From: Saccharolobus caldissimus
GTDB taxonomy: Archaea; Thermoproteota; Thermoprotei_A; Sulfolobales; Sulfolobaceae
Assembly (NCBI RefSeq): GCF_020886315.1
Contig: NZ_AP025226.1
Location: forward strand, 2,506,001-2,570,000
Reading direction: 5' to 3'
DNA length: 64,000 nt
Positions 54,528 through 64,000 of the stretch are shown one piece after another. The translations under genes were made by a program, and so were the position numbers. A model generated the notes under the pieces. It saw nothing but the letters and a program-made list of their open reading frames with translations. It was not told the origin of the DNA and searched no databases. Positions within the stretch are counted from its first letter, which is position 1. The number at the start of each line of letters is the position of its first letter.

Positions 54528-56654
54528 ATGCAGAAAAGTATAAGTAAATCGTTTCTAATATTGTCTATCCTACTTTTTAATATACTATCAATATCAATAT
54601 CTCTCATAGCATTAGGTCAGACTACTACAACAATTACCATAGCTCCTCCTAACGCTTCTCAGCTAATAGATGTTTCCCAAACAATACCTCCTGATGCGTT
54701 AGACCCTGCCACTGGATTTGCAGTTGAAGATGGCCCATTTTTTACAGCAGTATTCCAGGAATTAGTAGAATTTAATGGTTCTAATTATCTTCAAGTAGTC
54801 CCAGTAATAGCACAAAACTGGAGTACATCAAACTACGAGAATTGGACATTCTATATAAGACAAGGAGTATACTTCCCAGACGGAGTACAAGTAAACGCAT
54901 CAACAGTATGGTTCTCATTCTACAGAACAATACTAATGGGACAGGGGGCTGGAATATCCAATTACGATAATCTCCTATTTAATGGTACAGTATTTTCCAC
55001 TACCGGTTACGCATTACCTTGGGGAGTTAACAATGCGATACAGAATGTTACTGGATTACCTACCTCTCATAATATTTCCTTAGCTGCTCATATATTAGCC
55101 TCAATATTATCACATTTTAATGCTGCTAATGCTACAATTCAGAAAATTATGGAATATCCGTATCAAGCTGTAGTAGTTAAAGGGCCATATGAAGTTGAAA
55201 TAAACACGTTATATCCATATAGGGACTTTCTTTTTGACATAGCTGACTGGTGGGGTGCAATAGTAAATCCAGTAGCTGTTGATGAACATGGAGGAGTTCA
55301 GCCCAATACTCCTAACGCATATATAGATGAGTACGGGATGAACGGAACTGGCCCATATGTTATTAAAAGCGTAGGAGCTAGTTTATCTGAGATTGTCTTG
55401 GTTAAGAATCCTCATTATTGGGCTGAGAATTTGTCAAACATTCCCGCAGTAGCTGAGCCCGCACACATACCGGTAATAGAAATAGAATACGGATTAACAC
55501 ACACTGATAGGGTAGAAGATTTCGCGCATAATTTAGCTCAAATCTCTTATGTGAGCCTACCATTCCTACAACAGATGTATTCCTCATATCAATATAACAA
55601 ATACGTAGGATTTAACCAAATATTCGAAAACGCTGGTTATGAGGCTGCAGTTTATTTCATTTCACTCAATACTGAGACCTTCCCTACTAATATTACAGCT
55701 TTCAGACTTGCCTTGGTCTATGGTATTAACTACACTGAATTACTACAACTATTTAAATTGCCTAACGGACAAATAGGAGCTACTGAATATTTAGGGCCTA
55801 TTTCACCTGTATTCCCATTATATAATGAGGTAATGCAGTTAGATAACCTTCACCCATATACGTATAATTTCTCGCTTGCATTACATTACTTAAATGAGGC
55901 AGGATATGAGGGACATTTCTATGTAGTCTTACCTAATGGTACTGTTCTAGGAGATCCTAATGGAACACAGCTACAAACGTTAGATATTTACGCTATTACT
56001 CCAGTAACTGCGTTAGAGCAAGAACAATTGAATATAATTCAGCAGAATTTAGGTCAATTAGGAATATCTGTAGCGTTTAAATACGTTCTACCTTCAGTAG
56101 TTGATGGTTGGTTATCACCAACTAATACGCCATCTATGGCAGACCTCGCATGGTATCCAGATTGGCCAGACCCAATATTTCAAGAACTAATTGCCCAAAC
56201 TGACGTAGAATTTGGAGGAATCAGTGGAAATTTTGCCTGGGTTAACAATTCGATTCTACAACAGTTATACTCTAACTTACCCTTTATTACTAATACAACA
56301 TTACAAACATTAGAAGTAGCTAAGGCATATAAAATATTATATAACGAAGCTCCATATATCTGGCTACCGAACTATATAGTTTACTTTTTCATACAGCCTT
56401 ATGTTAAGGGGTTTGTATGGAATCAATTCGACGGATATTTCTATAATATGATGTACTATCAACCTTACAATATAACGATAACTAGCAGTTCTTCTACTAC
56501 TTCAGTTATACCTCTAACAACTTTAGAAAACTCTTCTACCACTTCTAAGGTAGTAACTAGCAATTCAATATCACCTATTATGATAACTGTAATAGTGATA
56601 GTTATAATAGTGATAATAATAGCCGTAATAAGCTTAATTATAAGAAGAAGATAA
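54528..56654 (+). CDS. large substrate-binding protein of ABC transporter family 5 (oligopeptide/oligosaccharide type)
   Basis: 708 residues. N-terminal signal (SFLILSILLFNILSISISLIAL), then a family-5 domain: DALDPATGFAVEDGPFF, NWSTSNYENWTFYIRQGVYFPDGV, NGTGPYVIKSV, ALVYGINYTELLQ, and DLAWYPDWPDP late. A Ser/Thr-rich linker and a C-terminal anchor (ITVIVIVIIVIIIAVISLII) fix it to the membrane from outside, as for other Sulfolobus sugar- or peptide-binding proteins. In the order found here it precedes the MFS and arabinonate dehydratase genes, so it may bind an arabinose-containing oligosaccharide, but permeases are not in the window. TATA-like tttatataaa at 54487-54496. Confidence 0.9.
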   Translation: MQKSISKSFLILSILLFNILSISISLIALGQTTTTITIAPPNASQLIDVSQTIPPDALDPATGFAVEDGPFFTAVFQELVEFNGSNYLQVVPVIAQNWSTSNYENWTFYIRQGVYFPDGVQVNASTVWFSFYRTILMGQGAGISNYDNLLFNGTVFSTTGYALPWGVNNAIQNVTGLPTSHNISLAAHILASILSHFNAANATIQKIMEYPYQAVVVKGPYEVEINTLYPYRDFLFDIADWWGAIVNPVAVDEHGGVQPNTPNAYIDEYGMNGTGPYVIKSVGASLSEIVLVKNPHYWAENLSNIPAVAEPAHIPVIEIEYGLTHTDRVEDFAHNLAQISYVSLPFLQQMYSSYQYNKYVGFNQIFENAGYEAAVYFISLNTETFPTNITAFRLALVYGINYTELLQLFKLPNGQIGATEYLGPISPVFPLYNEVMQLDNLHPYTYNFSLALHYLNEAGYEGHFYVVLPNGTVLGDPNGTQLQTLDIYAITPVTALEQEQLNIIQQNLGQLGISVAFKYVLPSVVDGWLSPTNTPSMADLAWYPDWPDPIFQELIAQTDVEFGGISGNFAWVNNSILQQLYSNLPFITNTTLQTLEVAKAYKILYNEAPYIWLPNYIVYFFIQPYVKGFVWNQFDGYFYNMMYYQPYNITITSSSSTTSVIPLTTLENSSTTSKVVTSNSISPIMITVIVIVIIVIIIAVISLIIRRR

Positions 56655-56679
56655 AAAAAGGGAAAAATTAAAAAGTAAA

Positions 56680-58095
56680 TTAAGCAGTTGCTTTTTCTTT
56701 CAACTCTTCTACGTCCTCCAGTTTATATGTTCTGGTATCATAACCTATTATTAATCCTACTATTCCAGTAGCAATACCGTAAGCAGCTAATCCGAGTGTT
56801 AAAGAAACTGGATTATATTTCACACCGCTTAGGCCTATCAGTAAACCTAAAACTGCAGCTAACTTAACCCAAAAATATCCCCAACCGGCAGCAGTACCCC
56901 TTTCTCTAGTGCCGAAGAAGGCATTTATTGACGTCATTCCTTGACTTGCAGGACCTATAACGTGGAAGAAGTAGAAGAGGAATGAGAATAGGACGAAGAA
57001 GGATAGAGGCAACTTTAATATATATGTTAGTGCTATTAAGCCCACTGAAATGCCTTCACCTACCGCACCTATAACATATTGGGATTTAGTCCCAATTCTA
57101 GGAGTTAACCATGCAGTTAAATATCCTCCTATTACTCCTCCAGAATATAATATAGCAGAAGCCTCTATTGTAGCTAAAGGTCCAGCTAATTTTAATGCTA
57201 GTAGAATGTAAGGTATATAAAATCCGAAAGTGTAAAATATAAATGACTGTTCAAAGTTCCCGTTAAAGGAATACACTAATTCCCTCCATTTATTCATCTT
57301 AAATATGCTAAAAGCACTCTTAAATCCCCTGCCTACTTCCCTAATTTTAACATCCACATCTGGTACGTCTGGCAAATCTATGCCATAAGTTTGTTTTAAT
57401 ATTCTTTTCGCCGAACTTAACTTTCCTTGATATGCTAACCATAGAACTGATTCTGGGATTTTACTTCTTAGTAAAAGTATTATTAAGGCTAGTGGACCTC
57501 CTATGATCATTATGACTCTCCATAAAAGAGGAGAAGATAGTGTATGTGTGGCGAAGTAAAATGGAGTTAAAATGAAAGCTATTGTAACTAAATACATGAT
57601 ATACCATTGTAATTGCCATAAATTAGACCAGAACAATCTCTGACCTTTTTCGAGATATTCAAATATATAAGCGAAACCCGTTGCTGTATCTGCACCTAAG
57701 GCGAAACCTAGCAATCCCCTAAATGCAGTTAGTTCATAAATATTAGTGGATAAGCCTGCTAATACAGCCATTACTGTGAATAATATCATATTTAGAATGA
57801 ACATATTCCTCCTACCTATTCTATCATTTAACCATCCACCTGCTACAGCTCCTATTACAGCTCCTAATTGGATTGAGCCTATTGCAAATGATAGGAGAAT
57901 ACTAGGAACGTTTGGAAAAGTATTCTTTAGGGAAGCTGTTGCGAAGGAGATTGCTGCAAAATCATATGCGTCTAACCATAAACTGGCTAAGGCAAGTATA
58001 ACTATATACTTGGCCGTAATGTTTTTAGTACTTAATACAGTCTCATATATTTTAGCTATTCCCCTTTCTATATCTTCCCTACTGTAACTGGACAT
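56680..58095 (-). CDS. MFS transporter next to arabinonate dehydratase
   Basis: About 471 residues and 12 helices from ATG 58095 (the frame opens at 58137, but MSSYSREDIERGI is the natural N-terminus and fits the operator distance). Motifs: ASLWLDAYDFAAISFA in helix 1, GGWLNDRIGRRNMF, RGLLGFALGADTATGFAYI, and RSKIPESVLWL after helix 6. Resembles archaeal sugar/metabolite MFS porters. An ARA-like octamer lies 51.5 bp upstream, as at araS, so it probably imports a pentose or aldonic acid in the arabinose regulon. Convergent with the binding-protein gene. Confidence 0.88.
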   Translation of the reverse strand: MSSYSREDIERGIAKIYETVLSTKNITAKYIVILALASLWLDAYDFAAISFATASLKNTFPNVPSILLSFAIGSIQLGAVIGAVAGGWLNDRIGRRNMFILNMILFTVMAVLAGLSTNIYELTAFRGLLGFALGADTATGFAYIFEYLEKGQRLFWSNLWQLQWYIMYLVTIAFILTPFYFATHTLSSPLLWRVIMIIGGPLALIILLLRSKIPESVLWLAYQGKLSSAKRILKQTYGIDLPDVPDVDVKIREVGRGFKSAFSIFKMNKWRELVYSFNGNFEQSFIFYTFGFYIPYILLALKLAGPLATIEASAILYSGGVIGGYLTAWLTPRIGTKSQYVIGAVGEGISVGLIALTYILKLPLSFFVLFSFLFYFFHVIGPASQGMTSINAFFGTRERGTAAGWGYFWVKLAAVLGLLIGLSGVKYNPVSLTLGLAAYGIATGIVGLIIGYDTRTYKLEDVEELKEKATA

Positions 58096-58142
58096 TAGGG
58101 ACCATTTAATATTCCCTTTCCATATATTTAAGAGCATATCTT

Positions 58143-58150
58143 AACTTGTT
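58143..58150. promoter_or_regulatory. ARA-like box of the MFS gene
   Basis: AACTTGTT within ttaacttgttaag, centre 58146.5, 51.5 bp before ATG 58095; same octamer and distance as at araS (39957-39964). Confidence 0.5.
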
Positions 58151-58286
58151 AAGTATATTTAAGAGCTAAACCTACAACTACTAATATTAAAACACATATT
58201 ATAATCATAATAATAAAATTATACCATGAGTATATTATCATCATAAATTGAATTTTTACGTAAATTAAAAATTTCTGCTCTATAAT

Positions 58287-58384
58287 GCTTTGTGGATTGT
58301 TTCAATTTTTATTAAAGCTAACGTTAAGCTTACTTTTAAATCAACGCTTGAATTTAAGAAAATTGAACTAGTCCACAAAGTAGC
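58287..58384 (-). repeat. dispersed MITE-like repeat, copy B
   Basis: 98 bp with ~30-bp imperfect inverted ends (gctttgtgga.t.gttcaatttt on the left, mirrored by aaaattgaactagtccacaaag on the right). Reverse complement of the main part of copy A. Sits in the MFS/arabinonate dehydratase gap. Confidence 0.7.
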
Positions 58385-58406
58385 TCCATAAAACAACTAC
58401 TTTCAT

Positions 58407-58414
58407 AATTTGTT
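58407..58414. promoter_or_regulatory. degenerate ARA-box of arabinonate dehydratase
   Basis: AATTTGTT (6 of 8 bases of AACATGTT) centred at 58410.5, 44.5 bp before ATG 58455, followed by a TATA-like gtttataaac at the proper place. Confidence 0.5.
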
Positions 58415-58454
58415 AGGATTCCAGTTTATAAACCCCAGTTAGTAATCTTCAATC

Positions 58455-59576
58455 ATGATAAAAGATGTAAGAAGTTATAAACTGTGTTACGAGGGAATAA
58501 ATGATGAAAGAGATGCATTAGCTGTGAAGGCATTGGCTGAACATCCTATGGAAATAGTTGTAACAGAAATAGAGACAGAGGATGGTTATATAGGTTATGG
58601 AGAATCCTTAGCTTACGGCTGTTCTGATGCTGTAAAAGTAACAATTGATAAGATTCTTAAACCACTGATCCTTAAAGAGGATGAGGAACTCATAGAATAT
58701 CTCTGGGATAAGATGTATAAGGCTACGTTAAGATTCGGAAGAAGAGGAATAGCGATAGCTGGAATAAGCGGTGTAGATACAGCTCTTTGGGATATAATGG
58801 GAAAGAAGACTAGGAAGCCAATATATAAGTTGTTGGGGGGGTTTAAGAGGAAAGTTAGGGCTTACATAACTGGAGGTTATTACTCTGAAAAAAAGGATTT
58901 GGAAAGGCTTAGGGATGAGATAGCTTATTACGTTAAAATGGGATTCAAAGGGGTTAAGGTAAAAATAGGCGGTAAAACTATGAGAGAGGATTTGGAAAGG
59001 CTTAAGGTAGTTAAAGAGGTAGTGGGAGATGACGTTAATGTTGCAGTAGATGCTAATAACGTTTATACTTTTGAAGAAGCGCTGAAAATGGGTAAAGAGT
59101 TAGAGAAAATGGGGATATGGTTTTTTGAAGAGCCTATACAGACGGACTATTTAGACTTAAGCGCTAAACTGGCTAAGGCTTTAGAAGTTCCAATTGCGGG
59201 ATATGAGACTGCTTATACGAGATGGGAATTTTATGAAATTATGAGAAAGGAGGCTGTGGATATAGTTCAGACTGACGTAATGTGGACTGGCGGTATTTCT
59301 GAGATGATGAAGATAGGTAACATGGCTAAGGTTATGGGATATCCTTTAATCCCCCATTATTCAGCTGGTGGGATATCTCTAATAGCTAACCTTCACGTAG
59401 CCAGTGCGTTAGGGACTGAATGGATAGAAATGCACTTAAGGAGAAATGATCTGAGGGATAAAATATTTAAGGAGAGTATTGAAATTGAAGACGGACATTT
59501 AGTAGTGCCAGAAAGGCCTGGATTGGGTTATACTTTAAGAGATGAGGTATTTGAGGAATATAAATGTAAGAGTTAA
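58455..59576 (+). CDS. arabinonate dehydratase (enolase superfamily)
   Basis: 373 residues. KVKIGG (168-173) holds the catalytic Lys, metal ligands D199 (VDANN), E225 (FEEP) and E251 (YETAY), with H301 (PHYSAGG) and D274 as the dyad. Context and length agree with SSO3124 of S. solfataricus, which dehydrates D-arabinonate to 2-keto-3-deoxyarabinonate, the substrate of the enzyme at 49686. The reaction is cytoplasmic and Mg2+-dependent. Overlaps the convergent regulator by 4 bp. Confidence 0.9.
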   Translation: MIKDVRSYKLCYEGINDERDALAVKALAEHPMEIVVTEIETEDGYIGYGESLAYGCSDAVKVTIDKILKPLILKEDEELIEYLWDKMYKATLRFGRRGIAIAGISGVDTALWDIMGKKTRKPIYKLLGGFKRKVRAYITGGYYSEKKDLERLRDEIAYYVKMGFKGVKVKIGGKTMREDLERLKVVKEVVGDDVNVAVDANNVYTFEEALKMGKELEKMGIWFFEEPIQTDYLDLSAKLAKALEVPIAGYETAYTRWEFYEIMRKEAVDIVQTDVMWTGGISEMMKIGNMAKVMGYPLIPHYSAGGISLIANLHVASALGTEWIEMHLRRNDLRDKIFKESIEIEDGHLVVPERPGLGYTLRDEVFEEYKCKS

Positions 59577-60235
59577 GCAGTAAAGTTATCTATAAAACTT
59601 TTTATAAGCTTATTTGTGGCTCTCCTTAAGGTTTGAAGAGTTGCCGATTTACTTATCCCTAACTCTTCAGATAATTCCTTTAAGTCTATTCTTTTAGGCC
59701 AATCAAAGTATCCCAGCTTATAAGCTTTATATAGTATTTCCATTTCCTTGCTCGTTAGTAAATTCTTAACGGTAAAAATGTTTTCTCTCTCGTTTATTTT
59801 TAGACTATAAGTTTTCTCTTTTAAATCTGGTAAAATTGATTCTTTAAACGTTTTATCATCTATAACTAATGACCACTTCTCTAACCCCCTAGCTATGTAT
59901 TCCGAAATATAGTAAGCTCCTTTATTCATGAAAAGTTCACTAATACCACCTCTCATTTTAGCAGTTATTAATAATAGGGCTCTAATCTCACTTTTTGTTC
60001 TCATAGTCTCAAGAACTTTTATTTTAATAATTCTACTATTAGATTTAATCTTACTTATTAACTCGTTAAGGAGGAGAGGATCAGCCGCATATACGTCAGC
60101 TGCTATGTTTTCCTCCAGTTTCTCTAATGAGGGAATTCTAGTAGTCATTATTACTCTTAATTCTTGCTCTGAATACTTATCAGTTAATAATGACCAATCA
60201 TCGTGGGAGAGGTAAATGGTATAACTCTTTATCAC
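59573..60235 (-). CDS. HTH_10 transcription regulator
   Basis: 220 residues. N-terminal signature SHDDW, with one residue fewer than the others; C-terminal LTSKEMEILYKAYKLGYFDWP and helix-turn-helix LKELSEELGISKSATLQTLRRATNK. The recognition helix carries an extra residue compared with the paralogues. It is tail to tail with arabinonate dehydratase and divergent from the next regulator. Candidate regulator for the arabinose genes. Confidence 0.85.
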   Translation of the reverse strand: MIKSYTIYLSHDDWSLLTDKYSEQELRVIMTTRIPSLEKLEENIAADVYAADPLLLNELISKIKSNSRIIKIKVLETMRTKSEIRALLLITAKMRGGISELFMNKGAYYISEYIARGLEKWSLVIDDKTFKESILPDLKEKTYSLKINERENIFTVKNLLTSKEMEILYKAYKLGYFDWPKRIDLKELSEELGISKSATLQTLRRATNKLIKSFIDNFTA

Positions 60236-60395
60236 ATTTATAATTTTAGTTTCTTAGATTAAATAGCTTTTTGATAGGATTTTAACTTAATTAGGCGTAA
60301 TTATTATAATTAACGAAAATATGGCTTCATACGGTAATTTAAAACTACTTAATTCATACGCTAGGTTTTTTAAATAGTATAAGTAACATAAATAT

Positions 60396-61082
60396 GTGGG
60401 ACAGTATAAATATGTAGGGATAACGGTAAGACATGATGATTGCTGGTCAAATTTTACAACTTCTAATTATTTTGATACACTCATGAACGTTGAGTACGCT
60501 AGTTTTAACATTCTTAAAGCGACTAGAGTAGCAATAGTTAGGGGAAGCCAGGATGATAATAGGTTTATGATAAAATCTGCATTAAATAATGATAAAAGTA
60601 TTATTGACTATGAGATCTCCCACCTCATTTCTAATAATAGGTATTCCTTCTATATGATAACCATGTTACAAGACGCCGATAGTACAGTTATAGGGAGGTT
60701 AAGGGCTAAGGGAATTTTAATGCTGAACGCTAGTATTAAAGATGGAAAGGAAATTTATGACATTATAGTGTCTAAGGATACTGAACCTCTCATAACAAAT
60801 TCCTTAAAAAACGATAGCAGAGTAGAAATTATAAACTTCATTTCAAGTAATTTGAAGGGAGAAACTCTCTTTAAAATGGTATCTAGAAACGTAATGGATA
60901 TGTTACTGACTGAAAAGGAACAACTGCTTATGAAGAAAGCGAGAGAGTTAGGGTACTTTAATGTACCTAGAAAGAAAAATTTAGAGGAAGTTGCAAAAGA
61001 GTTAGGAGTAAGTAAAATGAATATATCGCTATCTTTAAGAAACATACTTAAAAAAGTTTCTAATTTAATATATGCTTTTTAA
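60396..61082 (+). CDS. HTH_10 transcription regulator
   Basis: 228 residues from GTG 60396. N-terminal signature RHDDCW; C-terminal LTEKEQLLMKKARELGYFNVP and helix-turn-helix LEEVAKELGVSKMNISLSLRNILKK. Divergent from its paralogue at 59573-60235 with a 160-bp shared gap, an arrangement suggesting duplication and cross-regulation. Confidence 0.85.
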   Translation: MGQYKYVGITVRHDDCWSNFTTSNYFDTLMNVEYASFNILKATRVAIVRGSQDDNRFMIKSALNNDKSIIDYEISHLISNNRYSFYMITMLQDADSTVIGRLRAKGILMLNASIKDGKEIYDIIVSKDTEPLITNSLKNDSRVEIINFISSNLKGETLFKMVSRNVMDMLLTEKEQLLMKKARELGYFNVPRKKNLEEVAKELGVSKMNISLSLRNILKKVSNLIYAF

Positions 61083-61159
61083 GAACGTAAGCTAATAATA
61101 TTGCCTACGAGTCACTTCACACTGGCTTTCTGATATTATATGTTTAATGTTTTTTAAAA

Positions 61160-62077
61160 CTACGACAAGAGATAATACAACATGTTTATGAATTTTTCTC
61201 TATTTATCTCATAAACTACCTCAACATTTGGTTCCTTTCCTAGAATTCCTAAATAGTCTATTACAGTCATTCCCCTAGTTAAGCAATCACAGTTCTCCAC
61301 GTCTACATATTGTCTCTCAATTTTCGTAGCTACGCTTTTATCTACGGCTATCGCAGTAGTTATTAAATCAGGATGAGGATTCCCCTTCATTTTTTGCTTA
61401 GTCATGGCGTAATTTCTATAATGCGTATAAATATCTATATAAAACTCAGAAAGTTTTGTCTTCATTTTCTTTATCTCCTCCCATTCTTCATTTACAGTAT
61501 AATTAGTAATCAGATCCCAGCTTACCATTGTTATGTCCATTCCAGAGTTAAACACTATTTTAGCAGCGTCTGGATCAACCCAAATATTATATTCGGCAAC
61601 TGGTGTAATATTACCTCTTCCGTAAATTGTACCACCCATAACCCAAACCTTTTTAATCTTCTCAGCAATACCCTTATCCTTTAAATAAGCTAAGGCTAAA
61701 TTAGTTAAAGGAGAGATCGCCAAGAATTCCAGCTCACCTGCAAATCTATCAGCAAGTTCTATTATCGCGTCAACTGCGTGCTTATTACTGGGTTTAAGTT
61801 TACTAGGCTTTAATACTTTATCCCCTATTCCTCCCTTTCCGTGAACGTTCTCTACGGTTCTATACGATTTAATTATGGGTCTCTGACTACCGAGATAAAC
61901 TGGAATATCCTTACCTATAAACTCTAATGCCCATAACGCGTTATTTACTTCTTGCTCAAAGCTAATATTGCCTTCAACAATCGTAATTCCCTCTACGGAG
62001 ATCCCGTACCTAAGTAGCATAAAAAGGCTCATTATATCATCTTCCGCAGTGTCACAATCTATAATGAAATGTCTCAC
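61160..62077 (-). CDS. inosine/uridine-preferring nucleoside hydrolase
   Basis: About 305 residues from GTG 62077, preceded by GGGGTGA; the longer frame (62179) runs into the BtpA gene and is unlikely. [19 protein letters not shown] is the calcium-binding DxDxxxDD variant with Asp and Glu, EGNISFE and the late [13 protein letters not shown] (with the active-site Asp region) are also family-typical. Hydrolyses nucleosides to base and ribose in the cytoplasm. Last gene of an operon with BtpA-like and permease genes. Confidence 0.9.
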   Translation of the reverse strand: MRHFIIDCDTAEDDIMSLFMLLRYGISVEGITIVEGNISFEQEVNNALWALEFIGKDIPVYLGSQRPIIKSYRTVENVHGKGGIGDKVLKPSKLKPSNKHAVDAIIELADRFAGELEFLAISPLTNLALAYLKDKGIAEKIKKVWVMGGTIYGRGNITPVAEYNIWVDPDAAKIVFNSGMDITMVSWDLITNYTVNEEWEEIKKMKTKLSEFYIDIYTHYRNYAMTKQKMKGNPHPDLITTAIAVDKSVATKIERQYVDVENCDCLTRGMTVIDYLGILGKEPNVEVVYEINREKFINMLYYLLS

Positions 62078-62090
62078 ATATTTCACCCCT

Positions 62091-62885
62091 TTATTTTTTA
62101 CACTCCTTAACCAACTTCTCATAAGCGTCTTTTCTGTTTGGTCCTCCCACAATTCCGTTCTCCTTAAAGTCTTTTTCACCTATTATTAACCCGTCAGCTT
62201 CTCTGCAATATTCCTTAAAATTATCTAATGATATCCCACTACCTATGAGAACTGGTAAACTTACCGCAGATTTAACCTTTCTAACTACATTAATCTCTGG
62301 TGGAATATTACTTCTATACCCAGACACTATAACAGCGTCAGCACCACCCCTTTCTGCTAAATCCTGTGCAGCTATTTCAATCGGCAAATTATATAGAGGA
62401 TATGCATGTTTGACATGAATATCAGCGGCTATCATGACCTTCGAATTTAGATATCTCTTTAATCTCAGTAAATCCGCAGCCTTACCCTCTATTATACCTT
62501 GATCCGTTACGTACGCTCCTATTAAGATGTTACACCTAATGAATTGGGAATTAGTAATATGTGCTATTGAAAAAGCATCTATACAGCCATTTCTTAAAAC
62601 GTTTACCCCTACGGCTTCAAAACTGAAGTTCCTTCTTATCTCCCTCGTTATAATGCTCATAGAGGCCACAGTTATTGGGGGTATCTGATCCTTATAAAAT
62701 GGATAATCTCCTAAGTTCTCCACTATTACGCCATCTACACCGGCTTCTTCCAATTTCTTTCCTTCATTATAAGCGAAATTTATTATTTCTTCTAAGGATA
62801 GTTTATTATTTGGGGAGCCGGGCAAAGGGGGTAAGTGAATCATGCCTATTATAAAGGGCTTTCCGCGGAAGAGGTCCGATAGCAT
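62091..62885 (-). CDS. BtpA-family TIM-barrel protein
   Basis: 264 residues. Family pattern [12 protein letters not shown] at the N-terminus, [27 protein letters not shown], and IVSGYRS, then VLIGSGIS and [14 protein letters not shown] at the end. BtpA was named for photosystem I assembly, but in archaea it is often linked to nucleoside genes; here it sits between a permease and a nucleoside hydrolase, so a role in (deoxy)ribose or base handling is the more likely guess. Activity unknown. Confidence 0.87.
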   Translation of the reverse strand: MLSDLFRGKPFIIGMIHLPPLPGSPNNKLSLEEIINFAYNEGKKLEEAGVDGVIVENLGDYPFYKDQIPPITVASMSIITREIRRNFSFEAVGVNVLRNGCIDAFSIAHITNSQFIRCNILIGAYVTDQGIIEGKAADLLRLKRYLNSKVMIAADIHVKHAYPLYNLPIEIAAQDLAERGGADAVIVSGYRSNIPPEINVVRKVKSAVSLPVLIGSGISLDNFKEYCREADGLIIGEKDFKENGIVGGPNRKDAYEKLVKECKK

Positions 62886-62891
62886 AGTAAT

Positions 62892-63114
62892 TTACACCTT
62901 CTTTAATATATAATAAATAGTCGCTGCTATTAAACTCCCCAACACTTGATAGGGAAAGTATAAGGAAACGATACCGAAGACGTTATAGTAATTTAATAAA
63001 ACCCCTATTATTAAAGCTACTAATGCCTTTGCACTCACCCATTTACTCGGAATGTAGAACGCTTCCATGTCCATTTGTTTAAGCCCAGTATACCAATCAA
63101 CTAATAATATGAAA
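62892..63114 (-). pseudogene. NCS1-family nucleobase permease, C-terminal fragment cut by a TnpB element
   Basis: The last ~74 codons of a permease: FILLVDWYTGLKQMDMEAFYIPSKWV with two more hydrophobic helices ends at 62892. The frame continues upstream until the element at 63115, so the short ATG-started frame (63074) is not the true start. NCS1 permeases carry bases such as cytosine or allantoin. First gene of the nucleoside operon; its N-terminal part should lie beyond the element, outside the window. Confidence 0.7.
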
Positions 63115-64000
63115 CTGACTTTCTCATCACCCTGGAAGGGCGATGGTTCCCTCCCAGAGGGATCATCGTTCCCACCATCGATTCGGGACTACATCTCTCA
63201 TATGGTGGGCAGACGAGAGGGCCAGAGACCCCCTCCTGTTCAAATTAACTATAGCAACAACATCCCTATCATTCTCATAACCACATGAACACTTAAACCA
63301 ACGATACCCTTTCTCCTCCATCCTTTTACCACACTTAGGGCAAGAGACGGAAGAATACTTGGGATTAACGTATTGAACTAGAATACCGTGTTTCTTAGCT
63401 TGCCACTCAACCCAATACTGAATCCTACAATACTGCATCAGATAAAGTTTGTCGCGAAACTCTTTAGGTAGTTTATCTACGTTCTTGACAAGATTCTTAA
63501 GACTCTCCAACTTAATAACATTAGCACCAAAATCTCTAGCAATCTCAACAACCCACTTCCCAACCTTCCTAGCGAAATCCTCCATAATACGCCTAGCCCT
63601 TTGATGAAAAGAACGGATTCTATACAAGATCCCCTTATTCCCCCTCCACCTTCTTGGGTATTTCTTCTGAAGATTTTCAGCCAATGACTTCCAGTGGTGA
63701 ACCTCGTGCAAACGAGTTGGAATCCTAACGTAATGAGTATCATCCTTGCCAACAACAATCTCGCTCATGTTAATATCAACAGCAACACTTTCCCTAGGTT
63801 CAACTTTCTCCAACGGTTTCTCAAAAACCACTTTTAGAAAAGCCTTATCACCCTTAACCACTAACCTAGCCTCCTTCATCCTCCAGCTTAAGTACTCCTT
63901 GAGGTTTCTAGGATAACCTAGAATTTGAAGTTCACCAACACTTGCTATCCTAACAGTCATGTTATCTAAGTCCACATTATAACTTGCTTTAGGAGTTAGC
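63115..64000 (-). mobile_element. second copy of the TnpB element, partial at the window edge
   Basis: From ctgac at 63115 it parallels 20976 onward with few differences (for example ccctggaaggg for ctctggaaggg). Its 5' end is outside the window. Confidence 0.87.
63163..64000 (-). CDS. tnpB: TnpB, second copy, N-terminus beyond the window
   Basis: About 279 C-terminal codons. Highly similar to the copy at 21024-22181, with scattered changes ([18 protein letters not shown] for [18 protein letters not shown]). RuvC Asp, Glu ([10 protein letters not shown]) and zinc finger are intact. Confidence 0.9.
   Translation of the reverse strand, partial: LTPKASYNVDLDNMTVRIASVGELQILGYPRNLKEYLSWRMKEARLVVKGDKAFLKVVFEKPLEKVEPRESVAVDINMSEIVVGKDDTHYVRIPTRLHEVHHWKSLAENLQKKYPRRWRGNKGILYRIRSFHQRARRIMEDFARKVGKWVVEIARDFGANVIKLESLKNLVKNVDKLPKEFRDKLYLMQYCRIQYWVEWQAKKHGILVQYVNPKYSSVSCPKCGKRMEEKGYRWFKCSCGYENDRDVVAIVNLNRRGSLALSSAHHMRDVVPNRWWER

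Noticed and set aside
61179-61186. A perfect AACATGTT (ARA-box sequence)
   Set aside because: It lies inside the 3' end of the nucleoside hydrolase gene with no start codon at the right distance on either strand; most likely chance.
63074-63288. Open frame across the end of the second TnpB element (63067-63288 plus)
   Set aside because: It crosses the element border and hairpin end, and an equal frame occurs at the other copy; it comes from the element end, not a gene.

Overview
The window reads as a low-GC crenarchaeal chromosome of the Saccharolobus/Sulfolobus group. The reasons are the arabinose ABC transporter operon araSTUV, the arabinonate pathway genes (2,5-dioxopentanoate dehydrogenase, 2-keto-3-deoxyarabinonate dehydratase, arabinonate dehydratase) with an ARA-box, GlcS/GlcV-type sugar transport proteins, promoters that imply leaderless transcripts, and IS200/IS605-, IS607- and IS110-type insertion sequences. 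The species was assigned by recognising gene families; no database was consulted.

Layout. 1-5.2 kb: acyl-CoA genes (CoA transferase, thiolase-like protein plus DUF35 partner, acyl-CoA dehydrogenase, AMP-forming acyl-CoA ligase). 5.9-20.5 kb: a cyclase, a substrate-binding-like protein with no signal peptide, an HTH_10 regulator, a CUT2-type sugar ABC transporter, an SDR/CoA-transferase/MaoC operon, an aldose-epimerase-like protein, an MFS sugar porter and two enolase-superfamily sugar-acid dehydratases. 20.5-31.8 kb: a GlcV-like ATPase gene split by a TnpB element, then two GlcS-like binding proteins in inverted orientation with identical ends. Between these lie a mannonate dehydratase, an RraA-like aldolase, a regulator, an MBL-fold hydrolase and an SDR. 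32-41 kb: VapBC, a PLP dehydratase, a KDG-aldolase-like protein, araSTUV and another regulator. 41-47 kb: a decayed region with a HEPN-MNT pair, a broken IS110 transposase with a candidate bridge RNA, and an amino-acid permease gene whose middle has been inverted in place. 47-60 kb: a peptidase, the arabinose pathway enzymes, an ATPase gene split by an IS607-type element, a MITE, a large binding protein, an MFS transporter and arabinonate dehydratase. 59.6-64 kb: two more HTH_10 regulators, a nucleoside hydrolase/BtpA/NCS1 permease operon, and a second TnpB element that runs off the window.

How the genes work together. Most of the window looks like an uptake and oxidation island for pentoses, hexuronates and aldaric or aldonic acids that leads to 2-keto-3-deoxy acids. 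The most interesting signal is regulatory. A palindrome resembling TCTTAC-NN-GTAAGA lies, in most cases, 43-46 bp (centre) upstream of the start codon of at least ten transport and catabolism genes: both GlcS-like proteins, the MFS porter, the CUT2 binding protein (53 bp), the mannonate dehydratase, a dehydratase-ATPase operon, an SDR, the APC permease and others. The arabinose genes instead carry the related ARA-box AACATGTT at the same distance. Six paralogous HTH_10 regulators, each with an N-terminal H-x3/4-W signature, are spread among these targets. I infer a multi-regulator sugar-acid regulon in which paralogous activators read closely related palindromes placed directly upstream of BRE/TATA.
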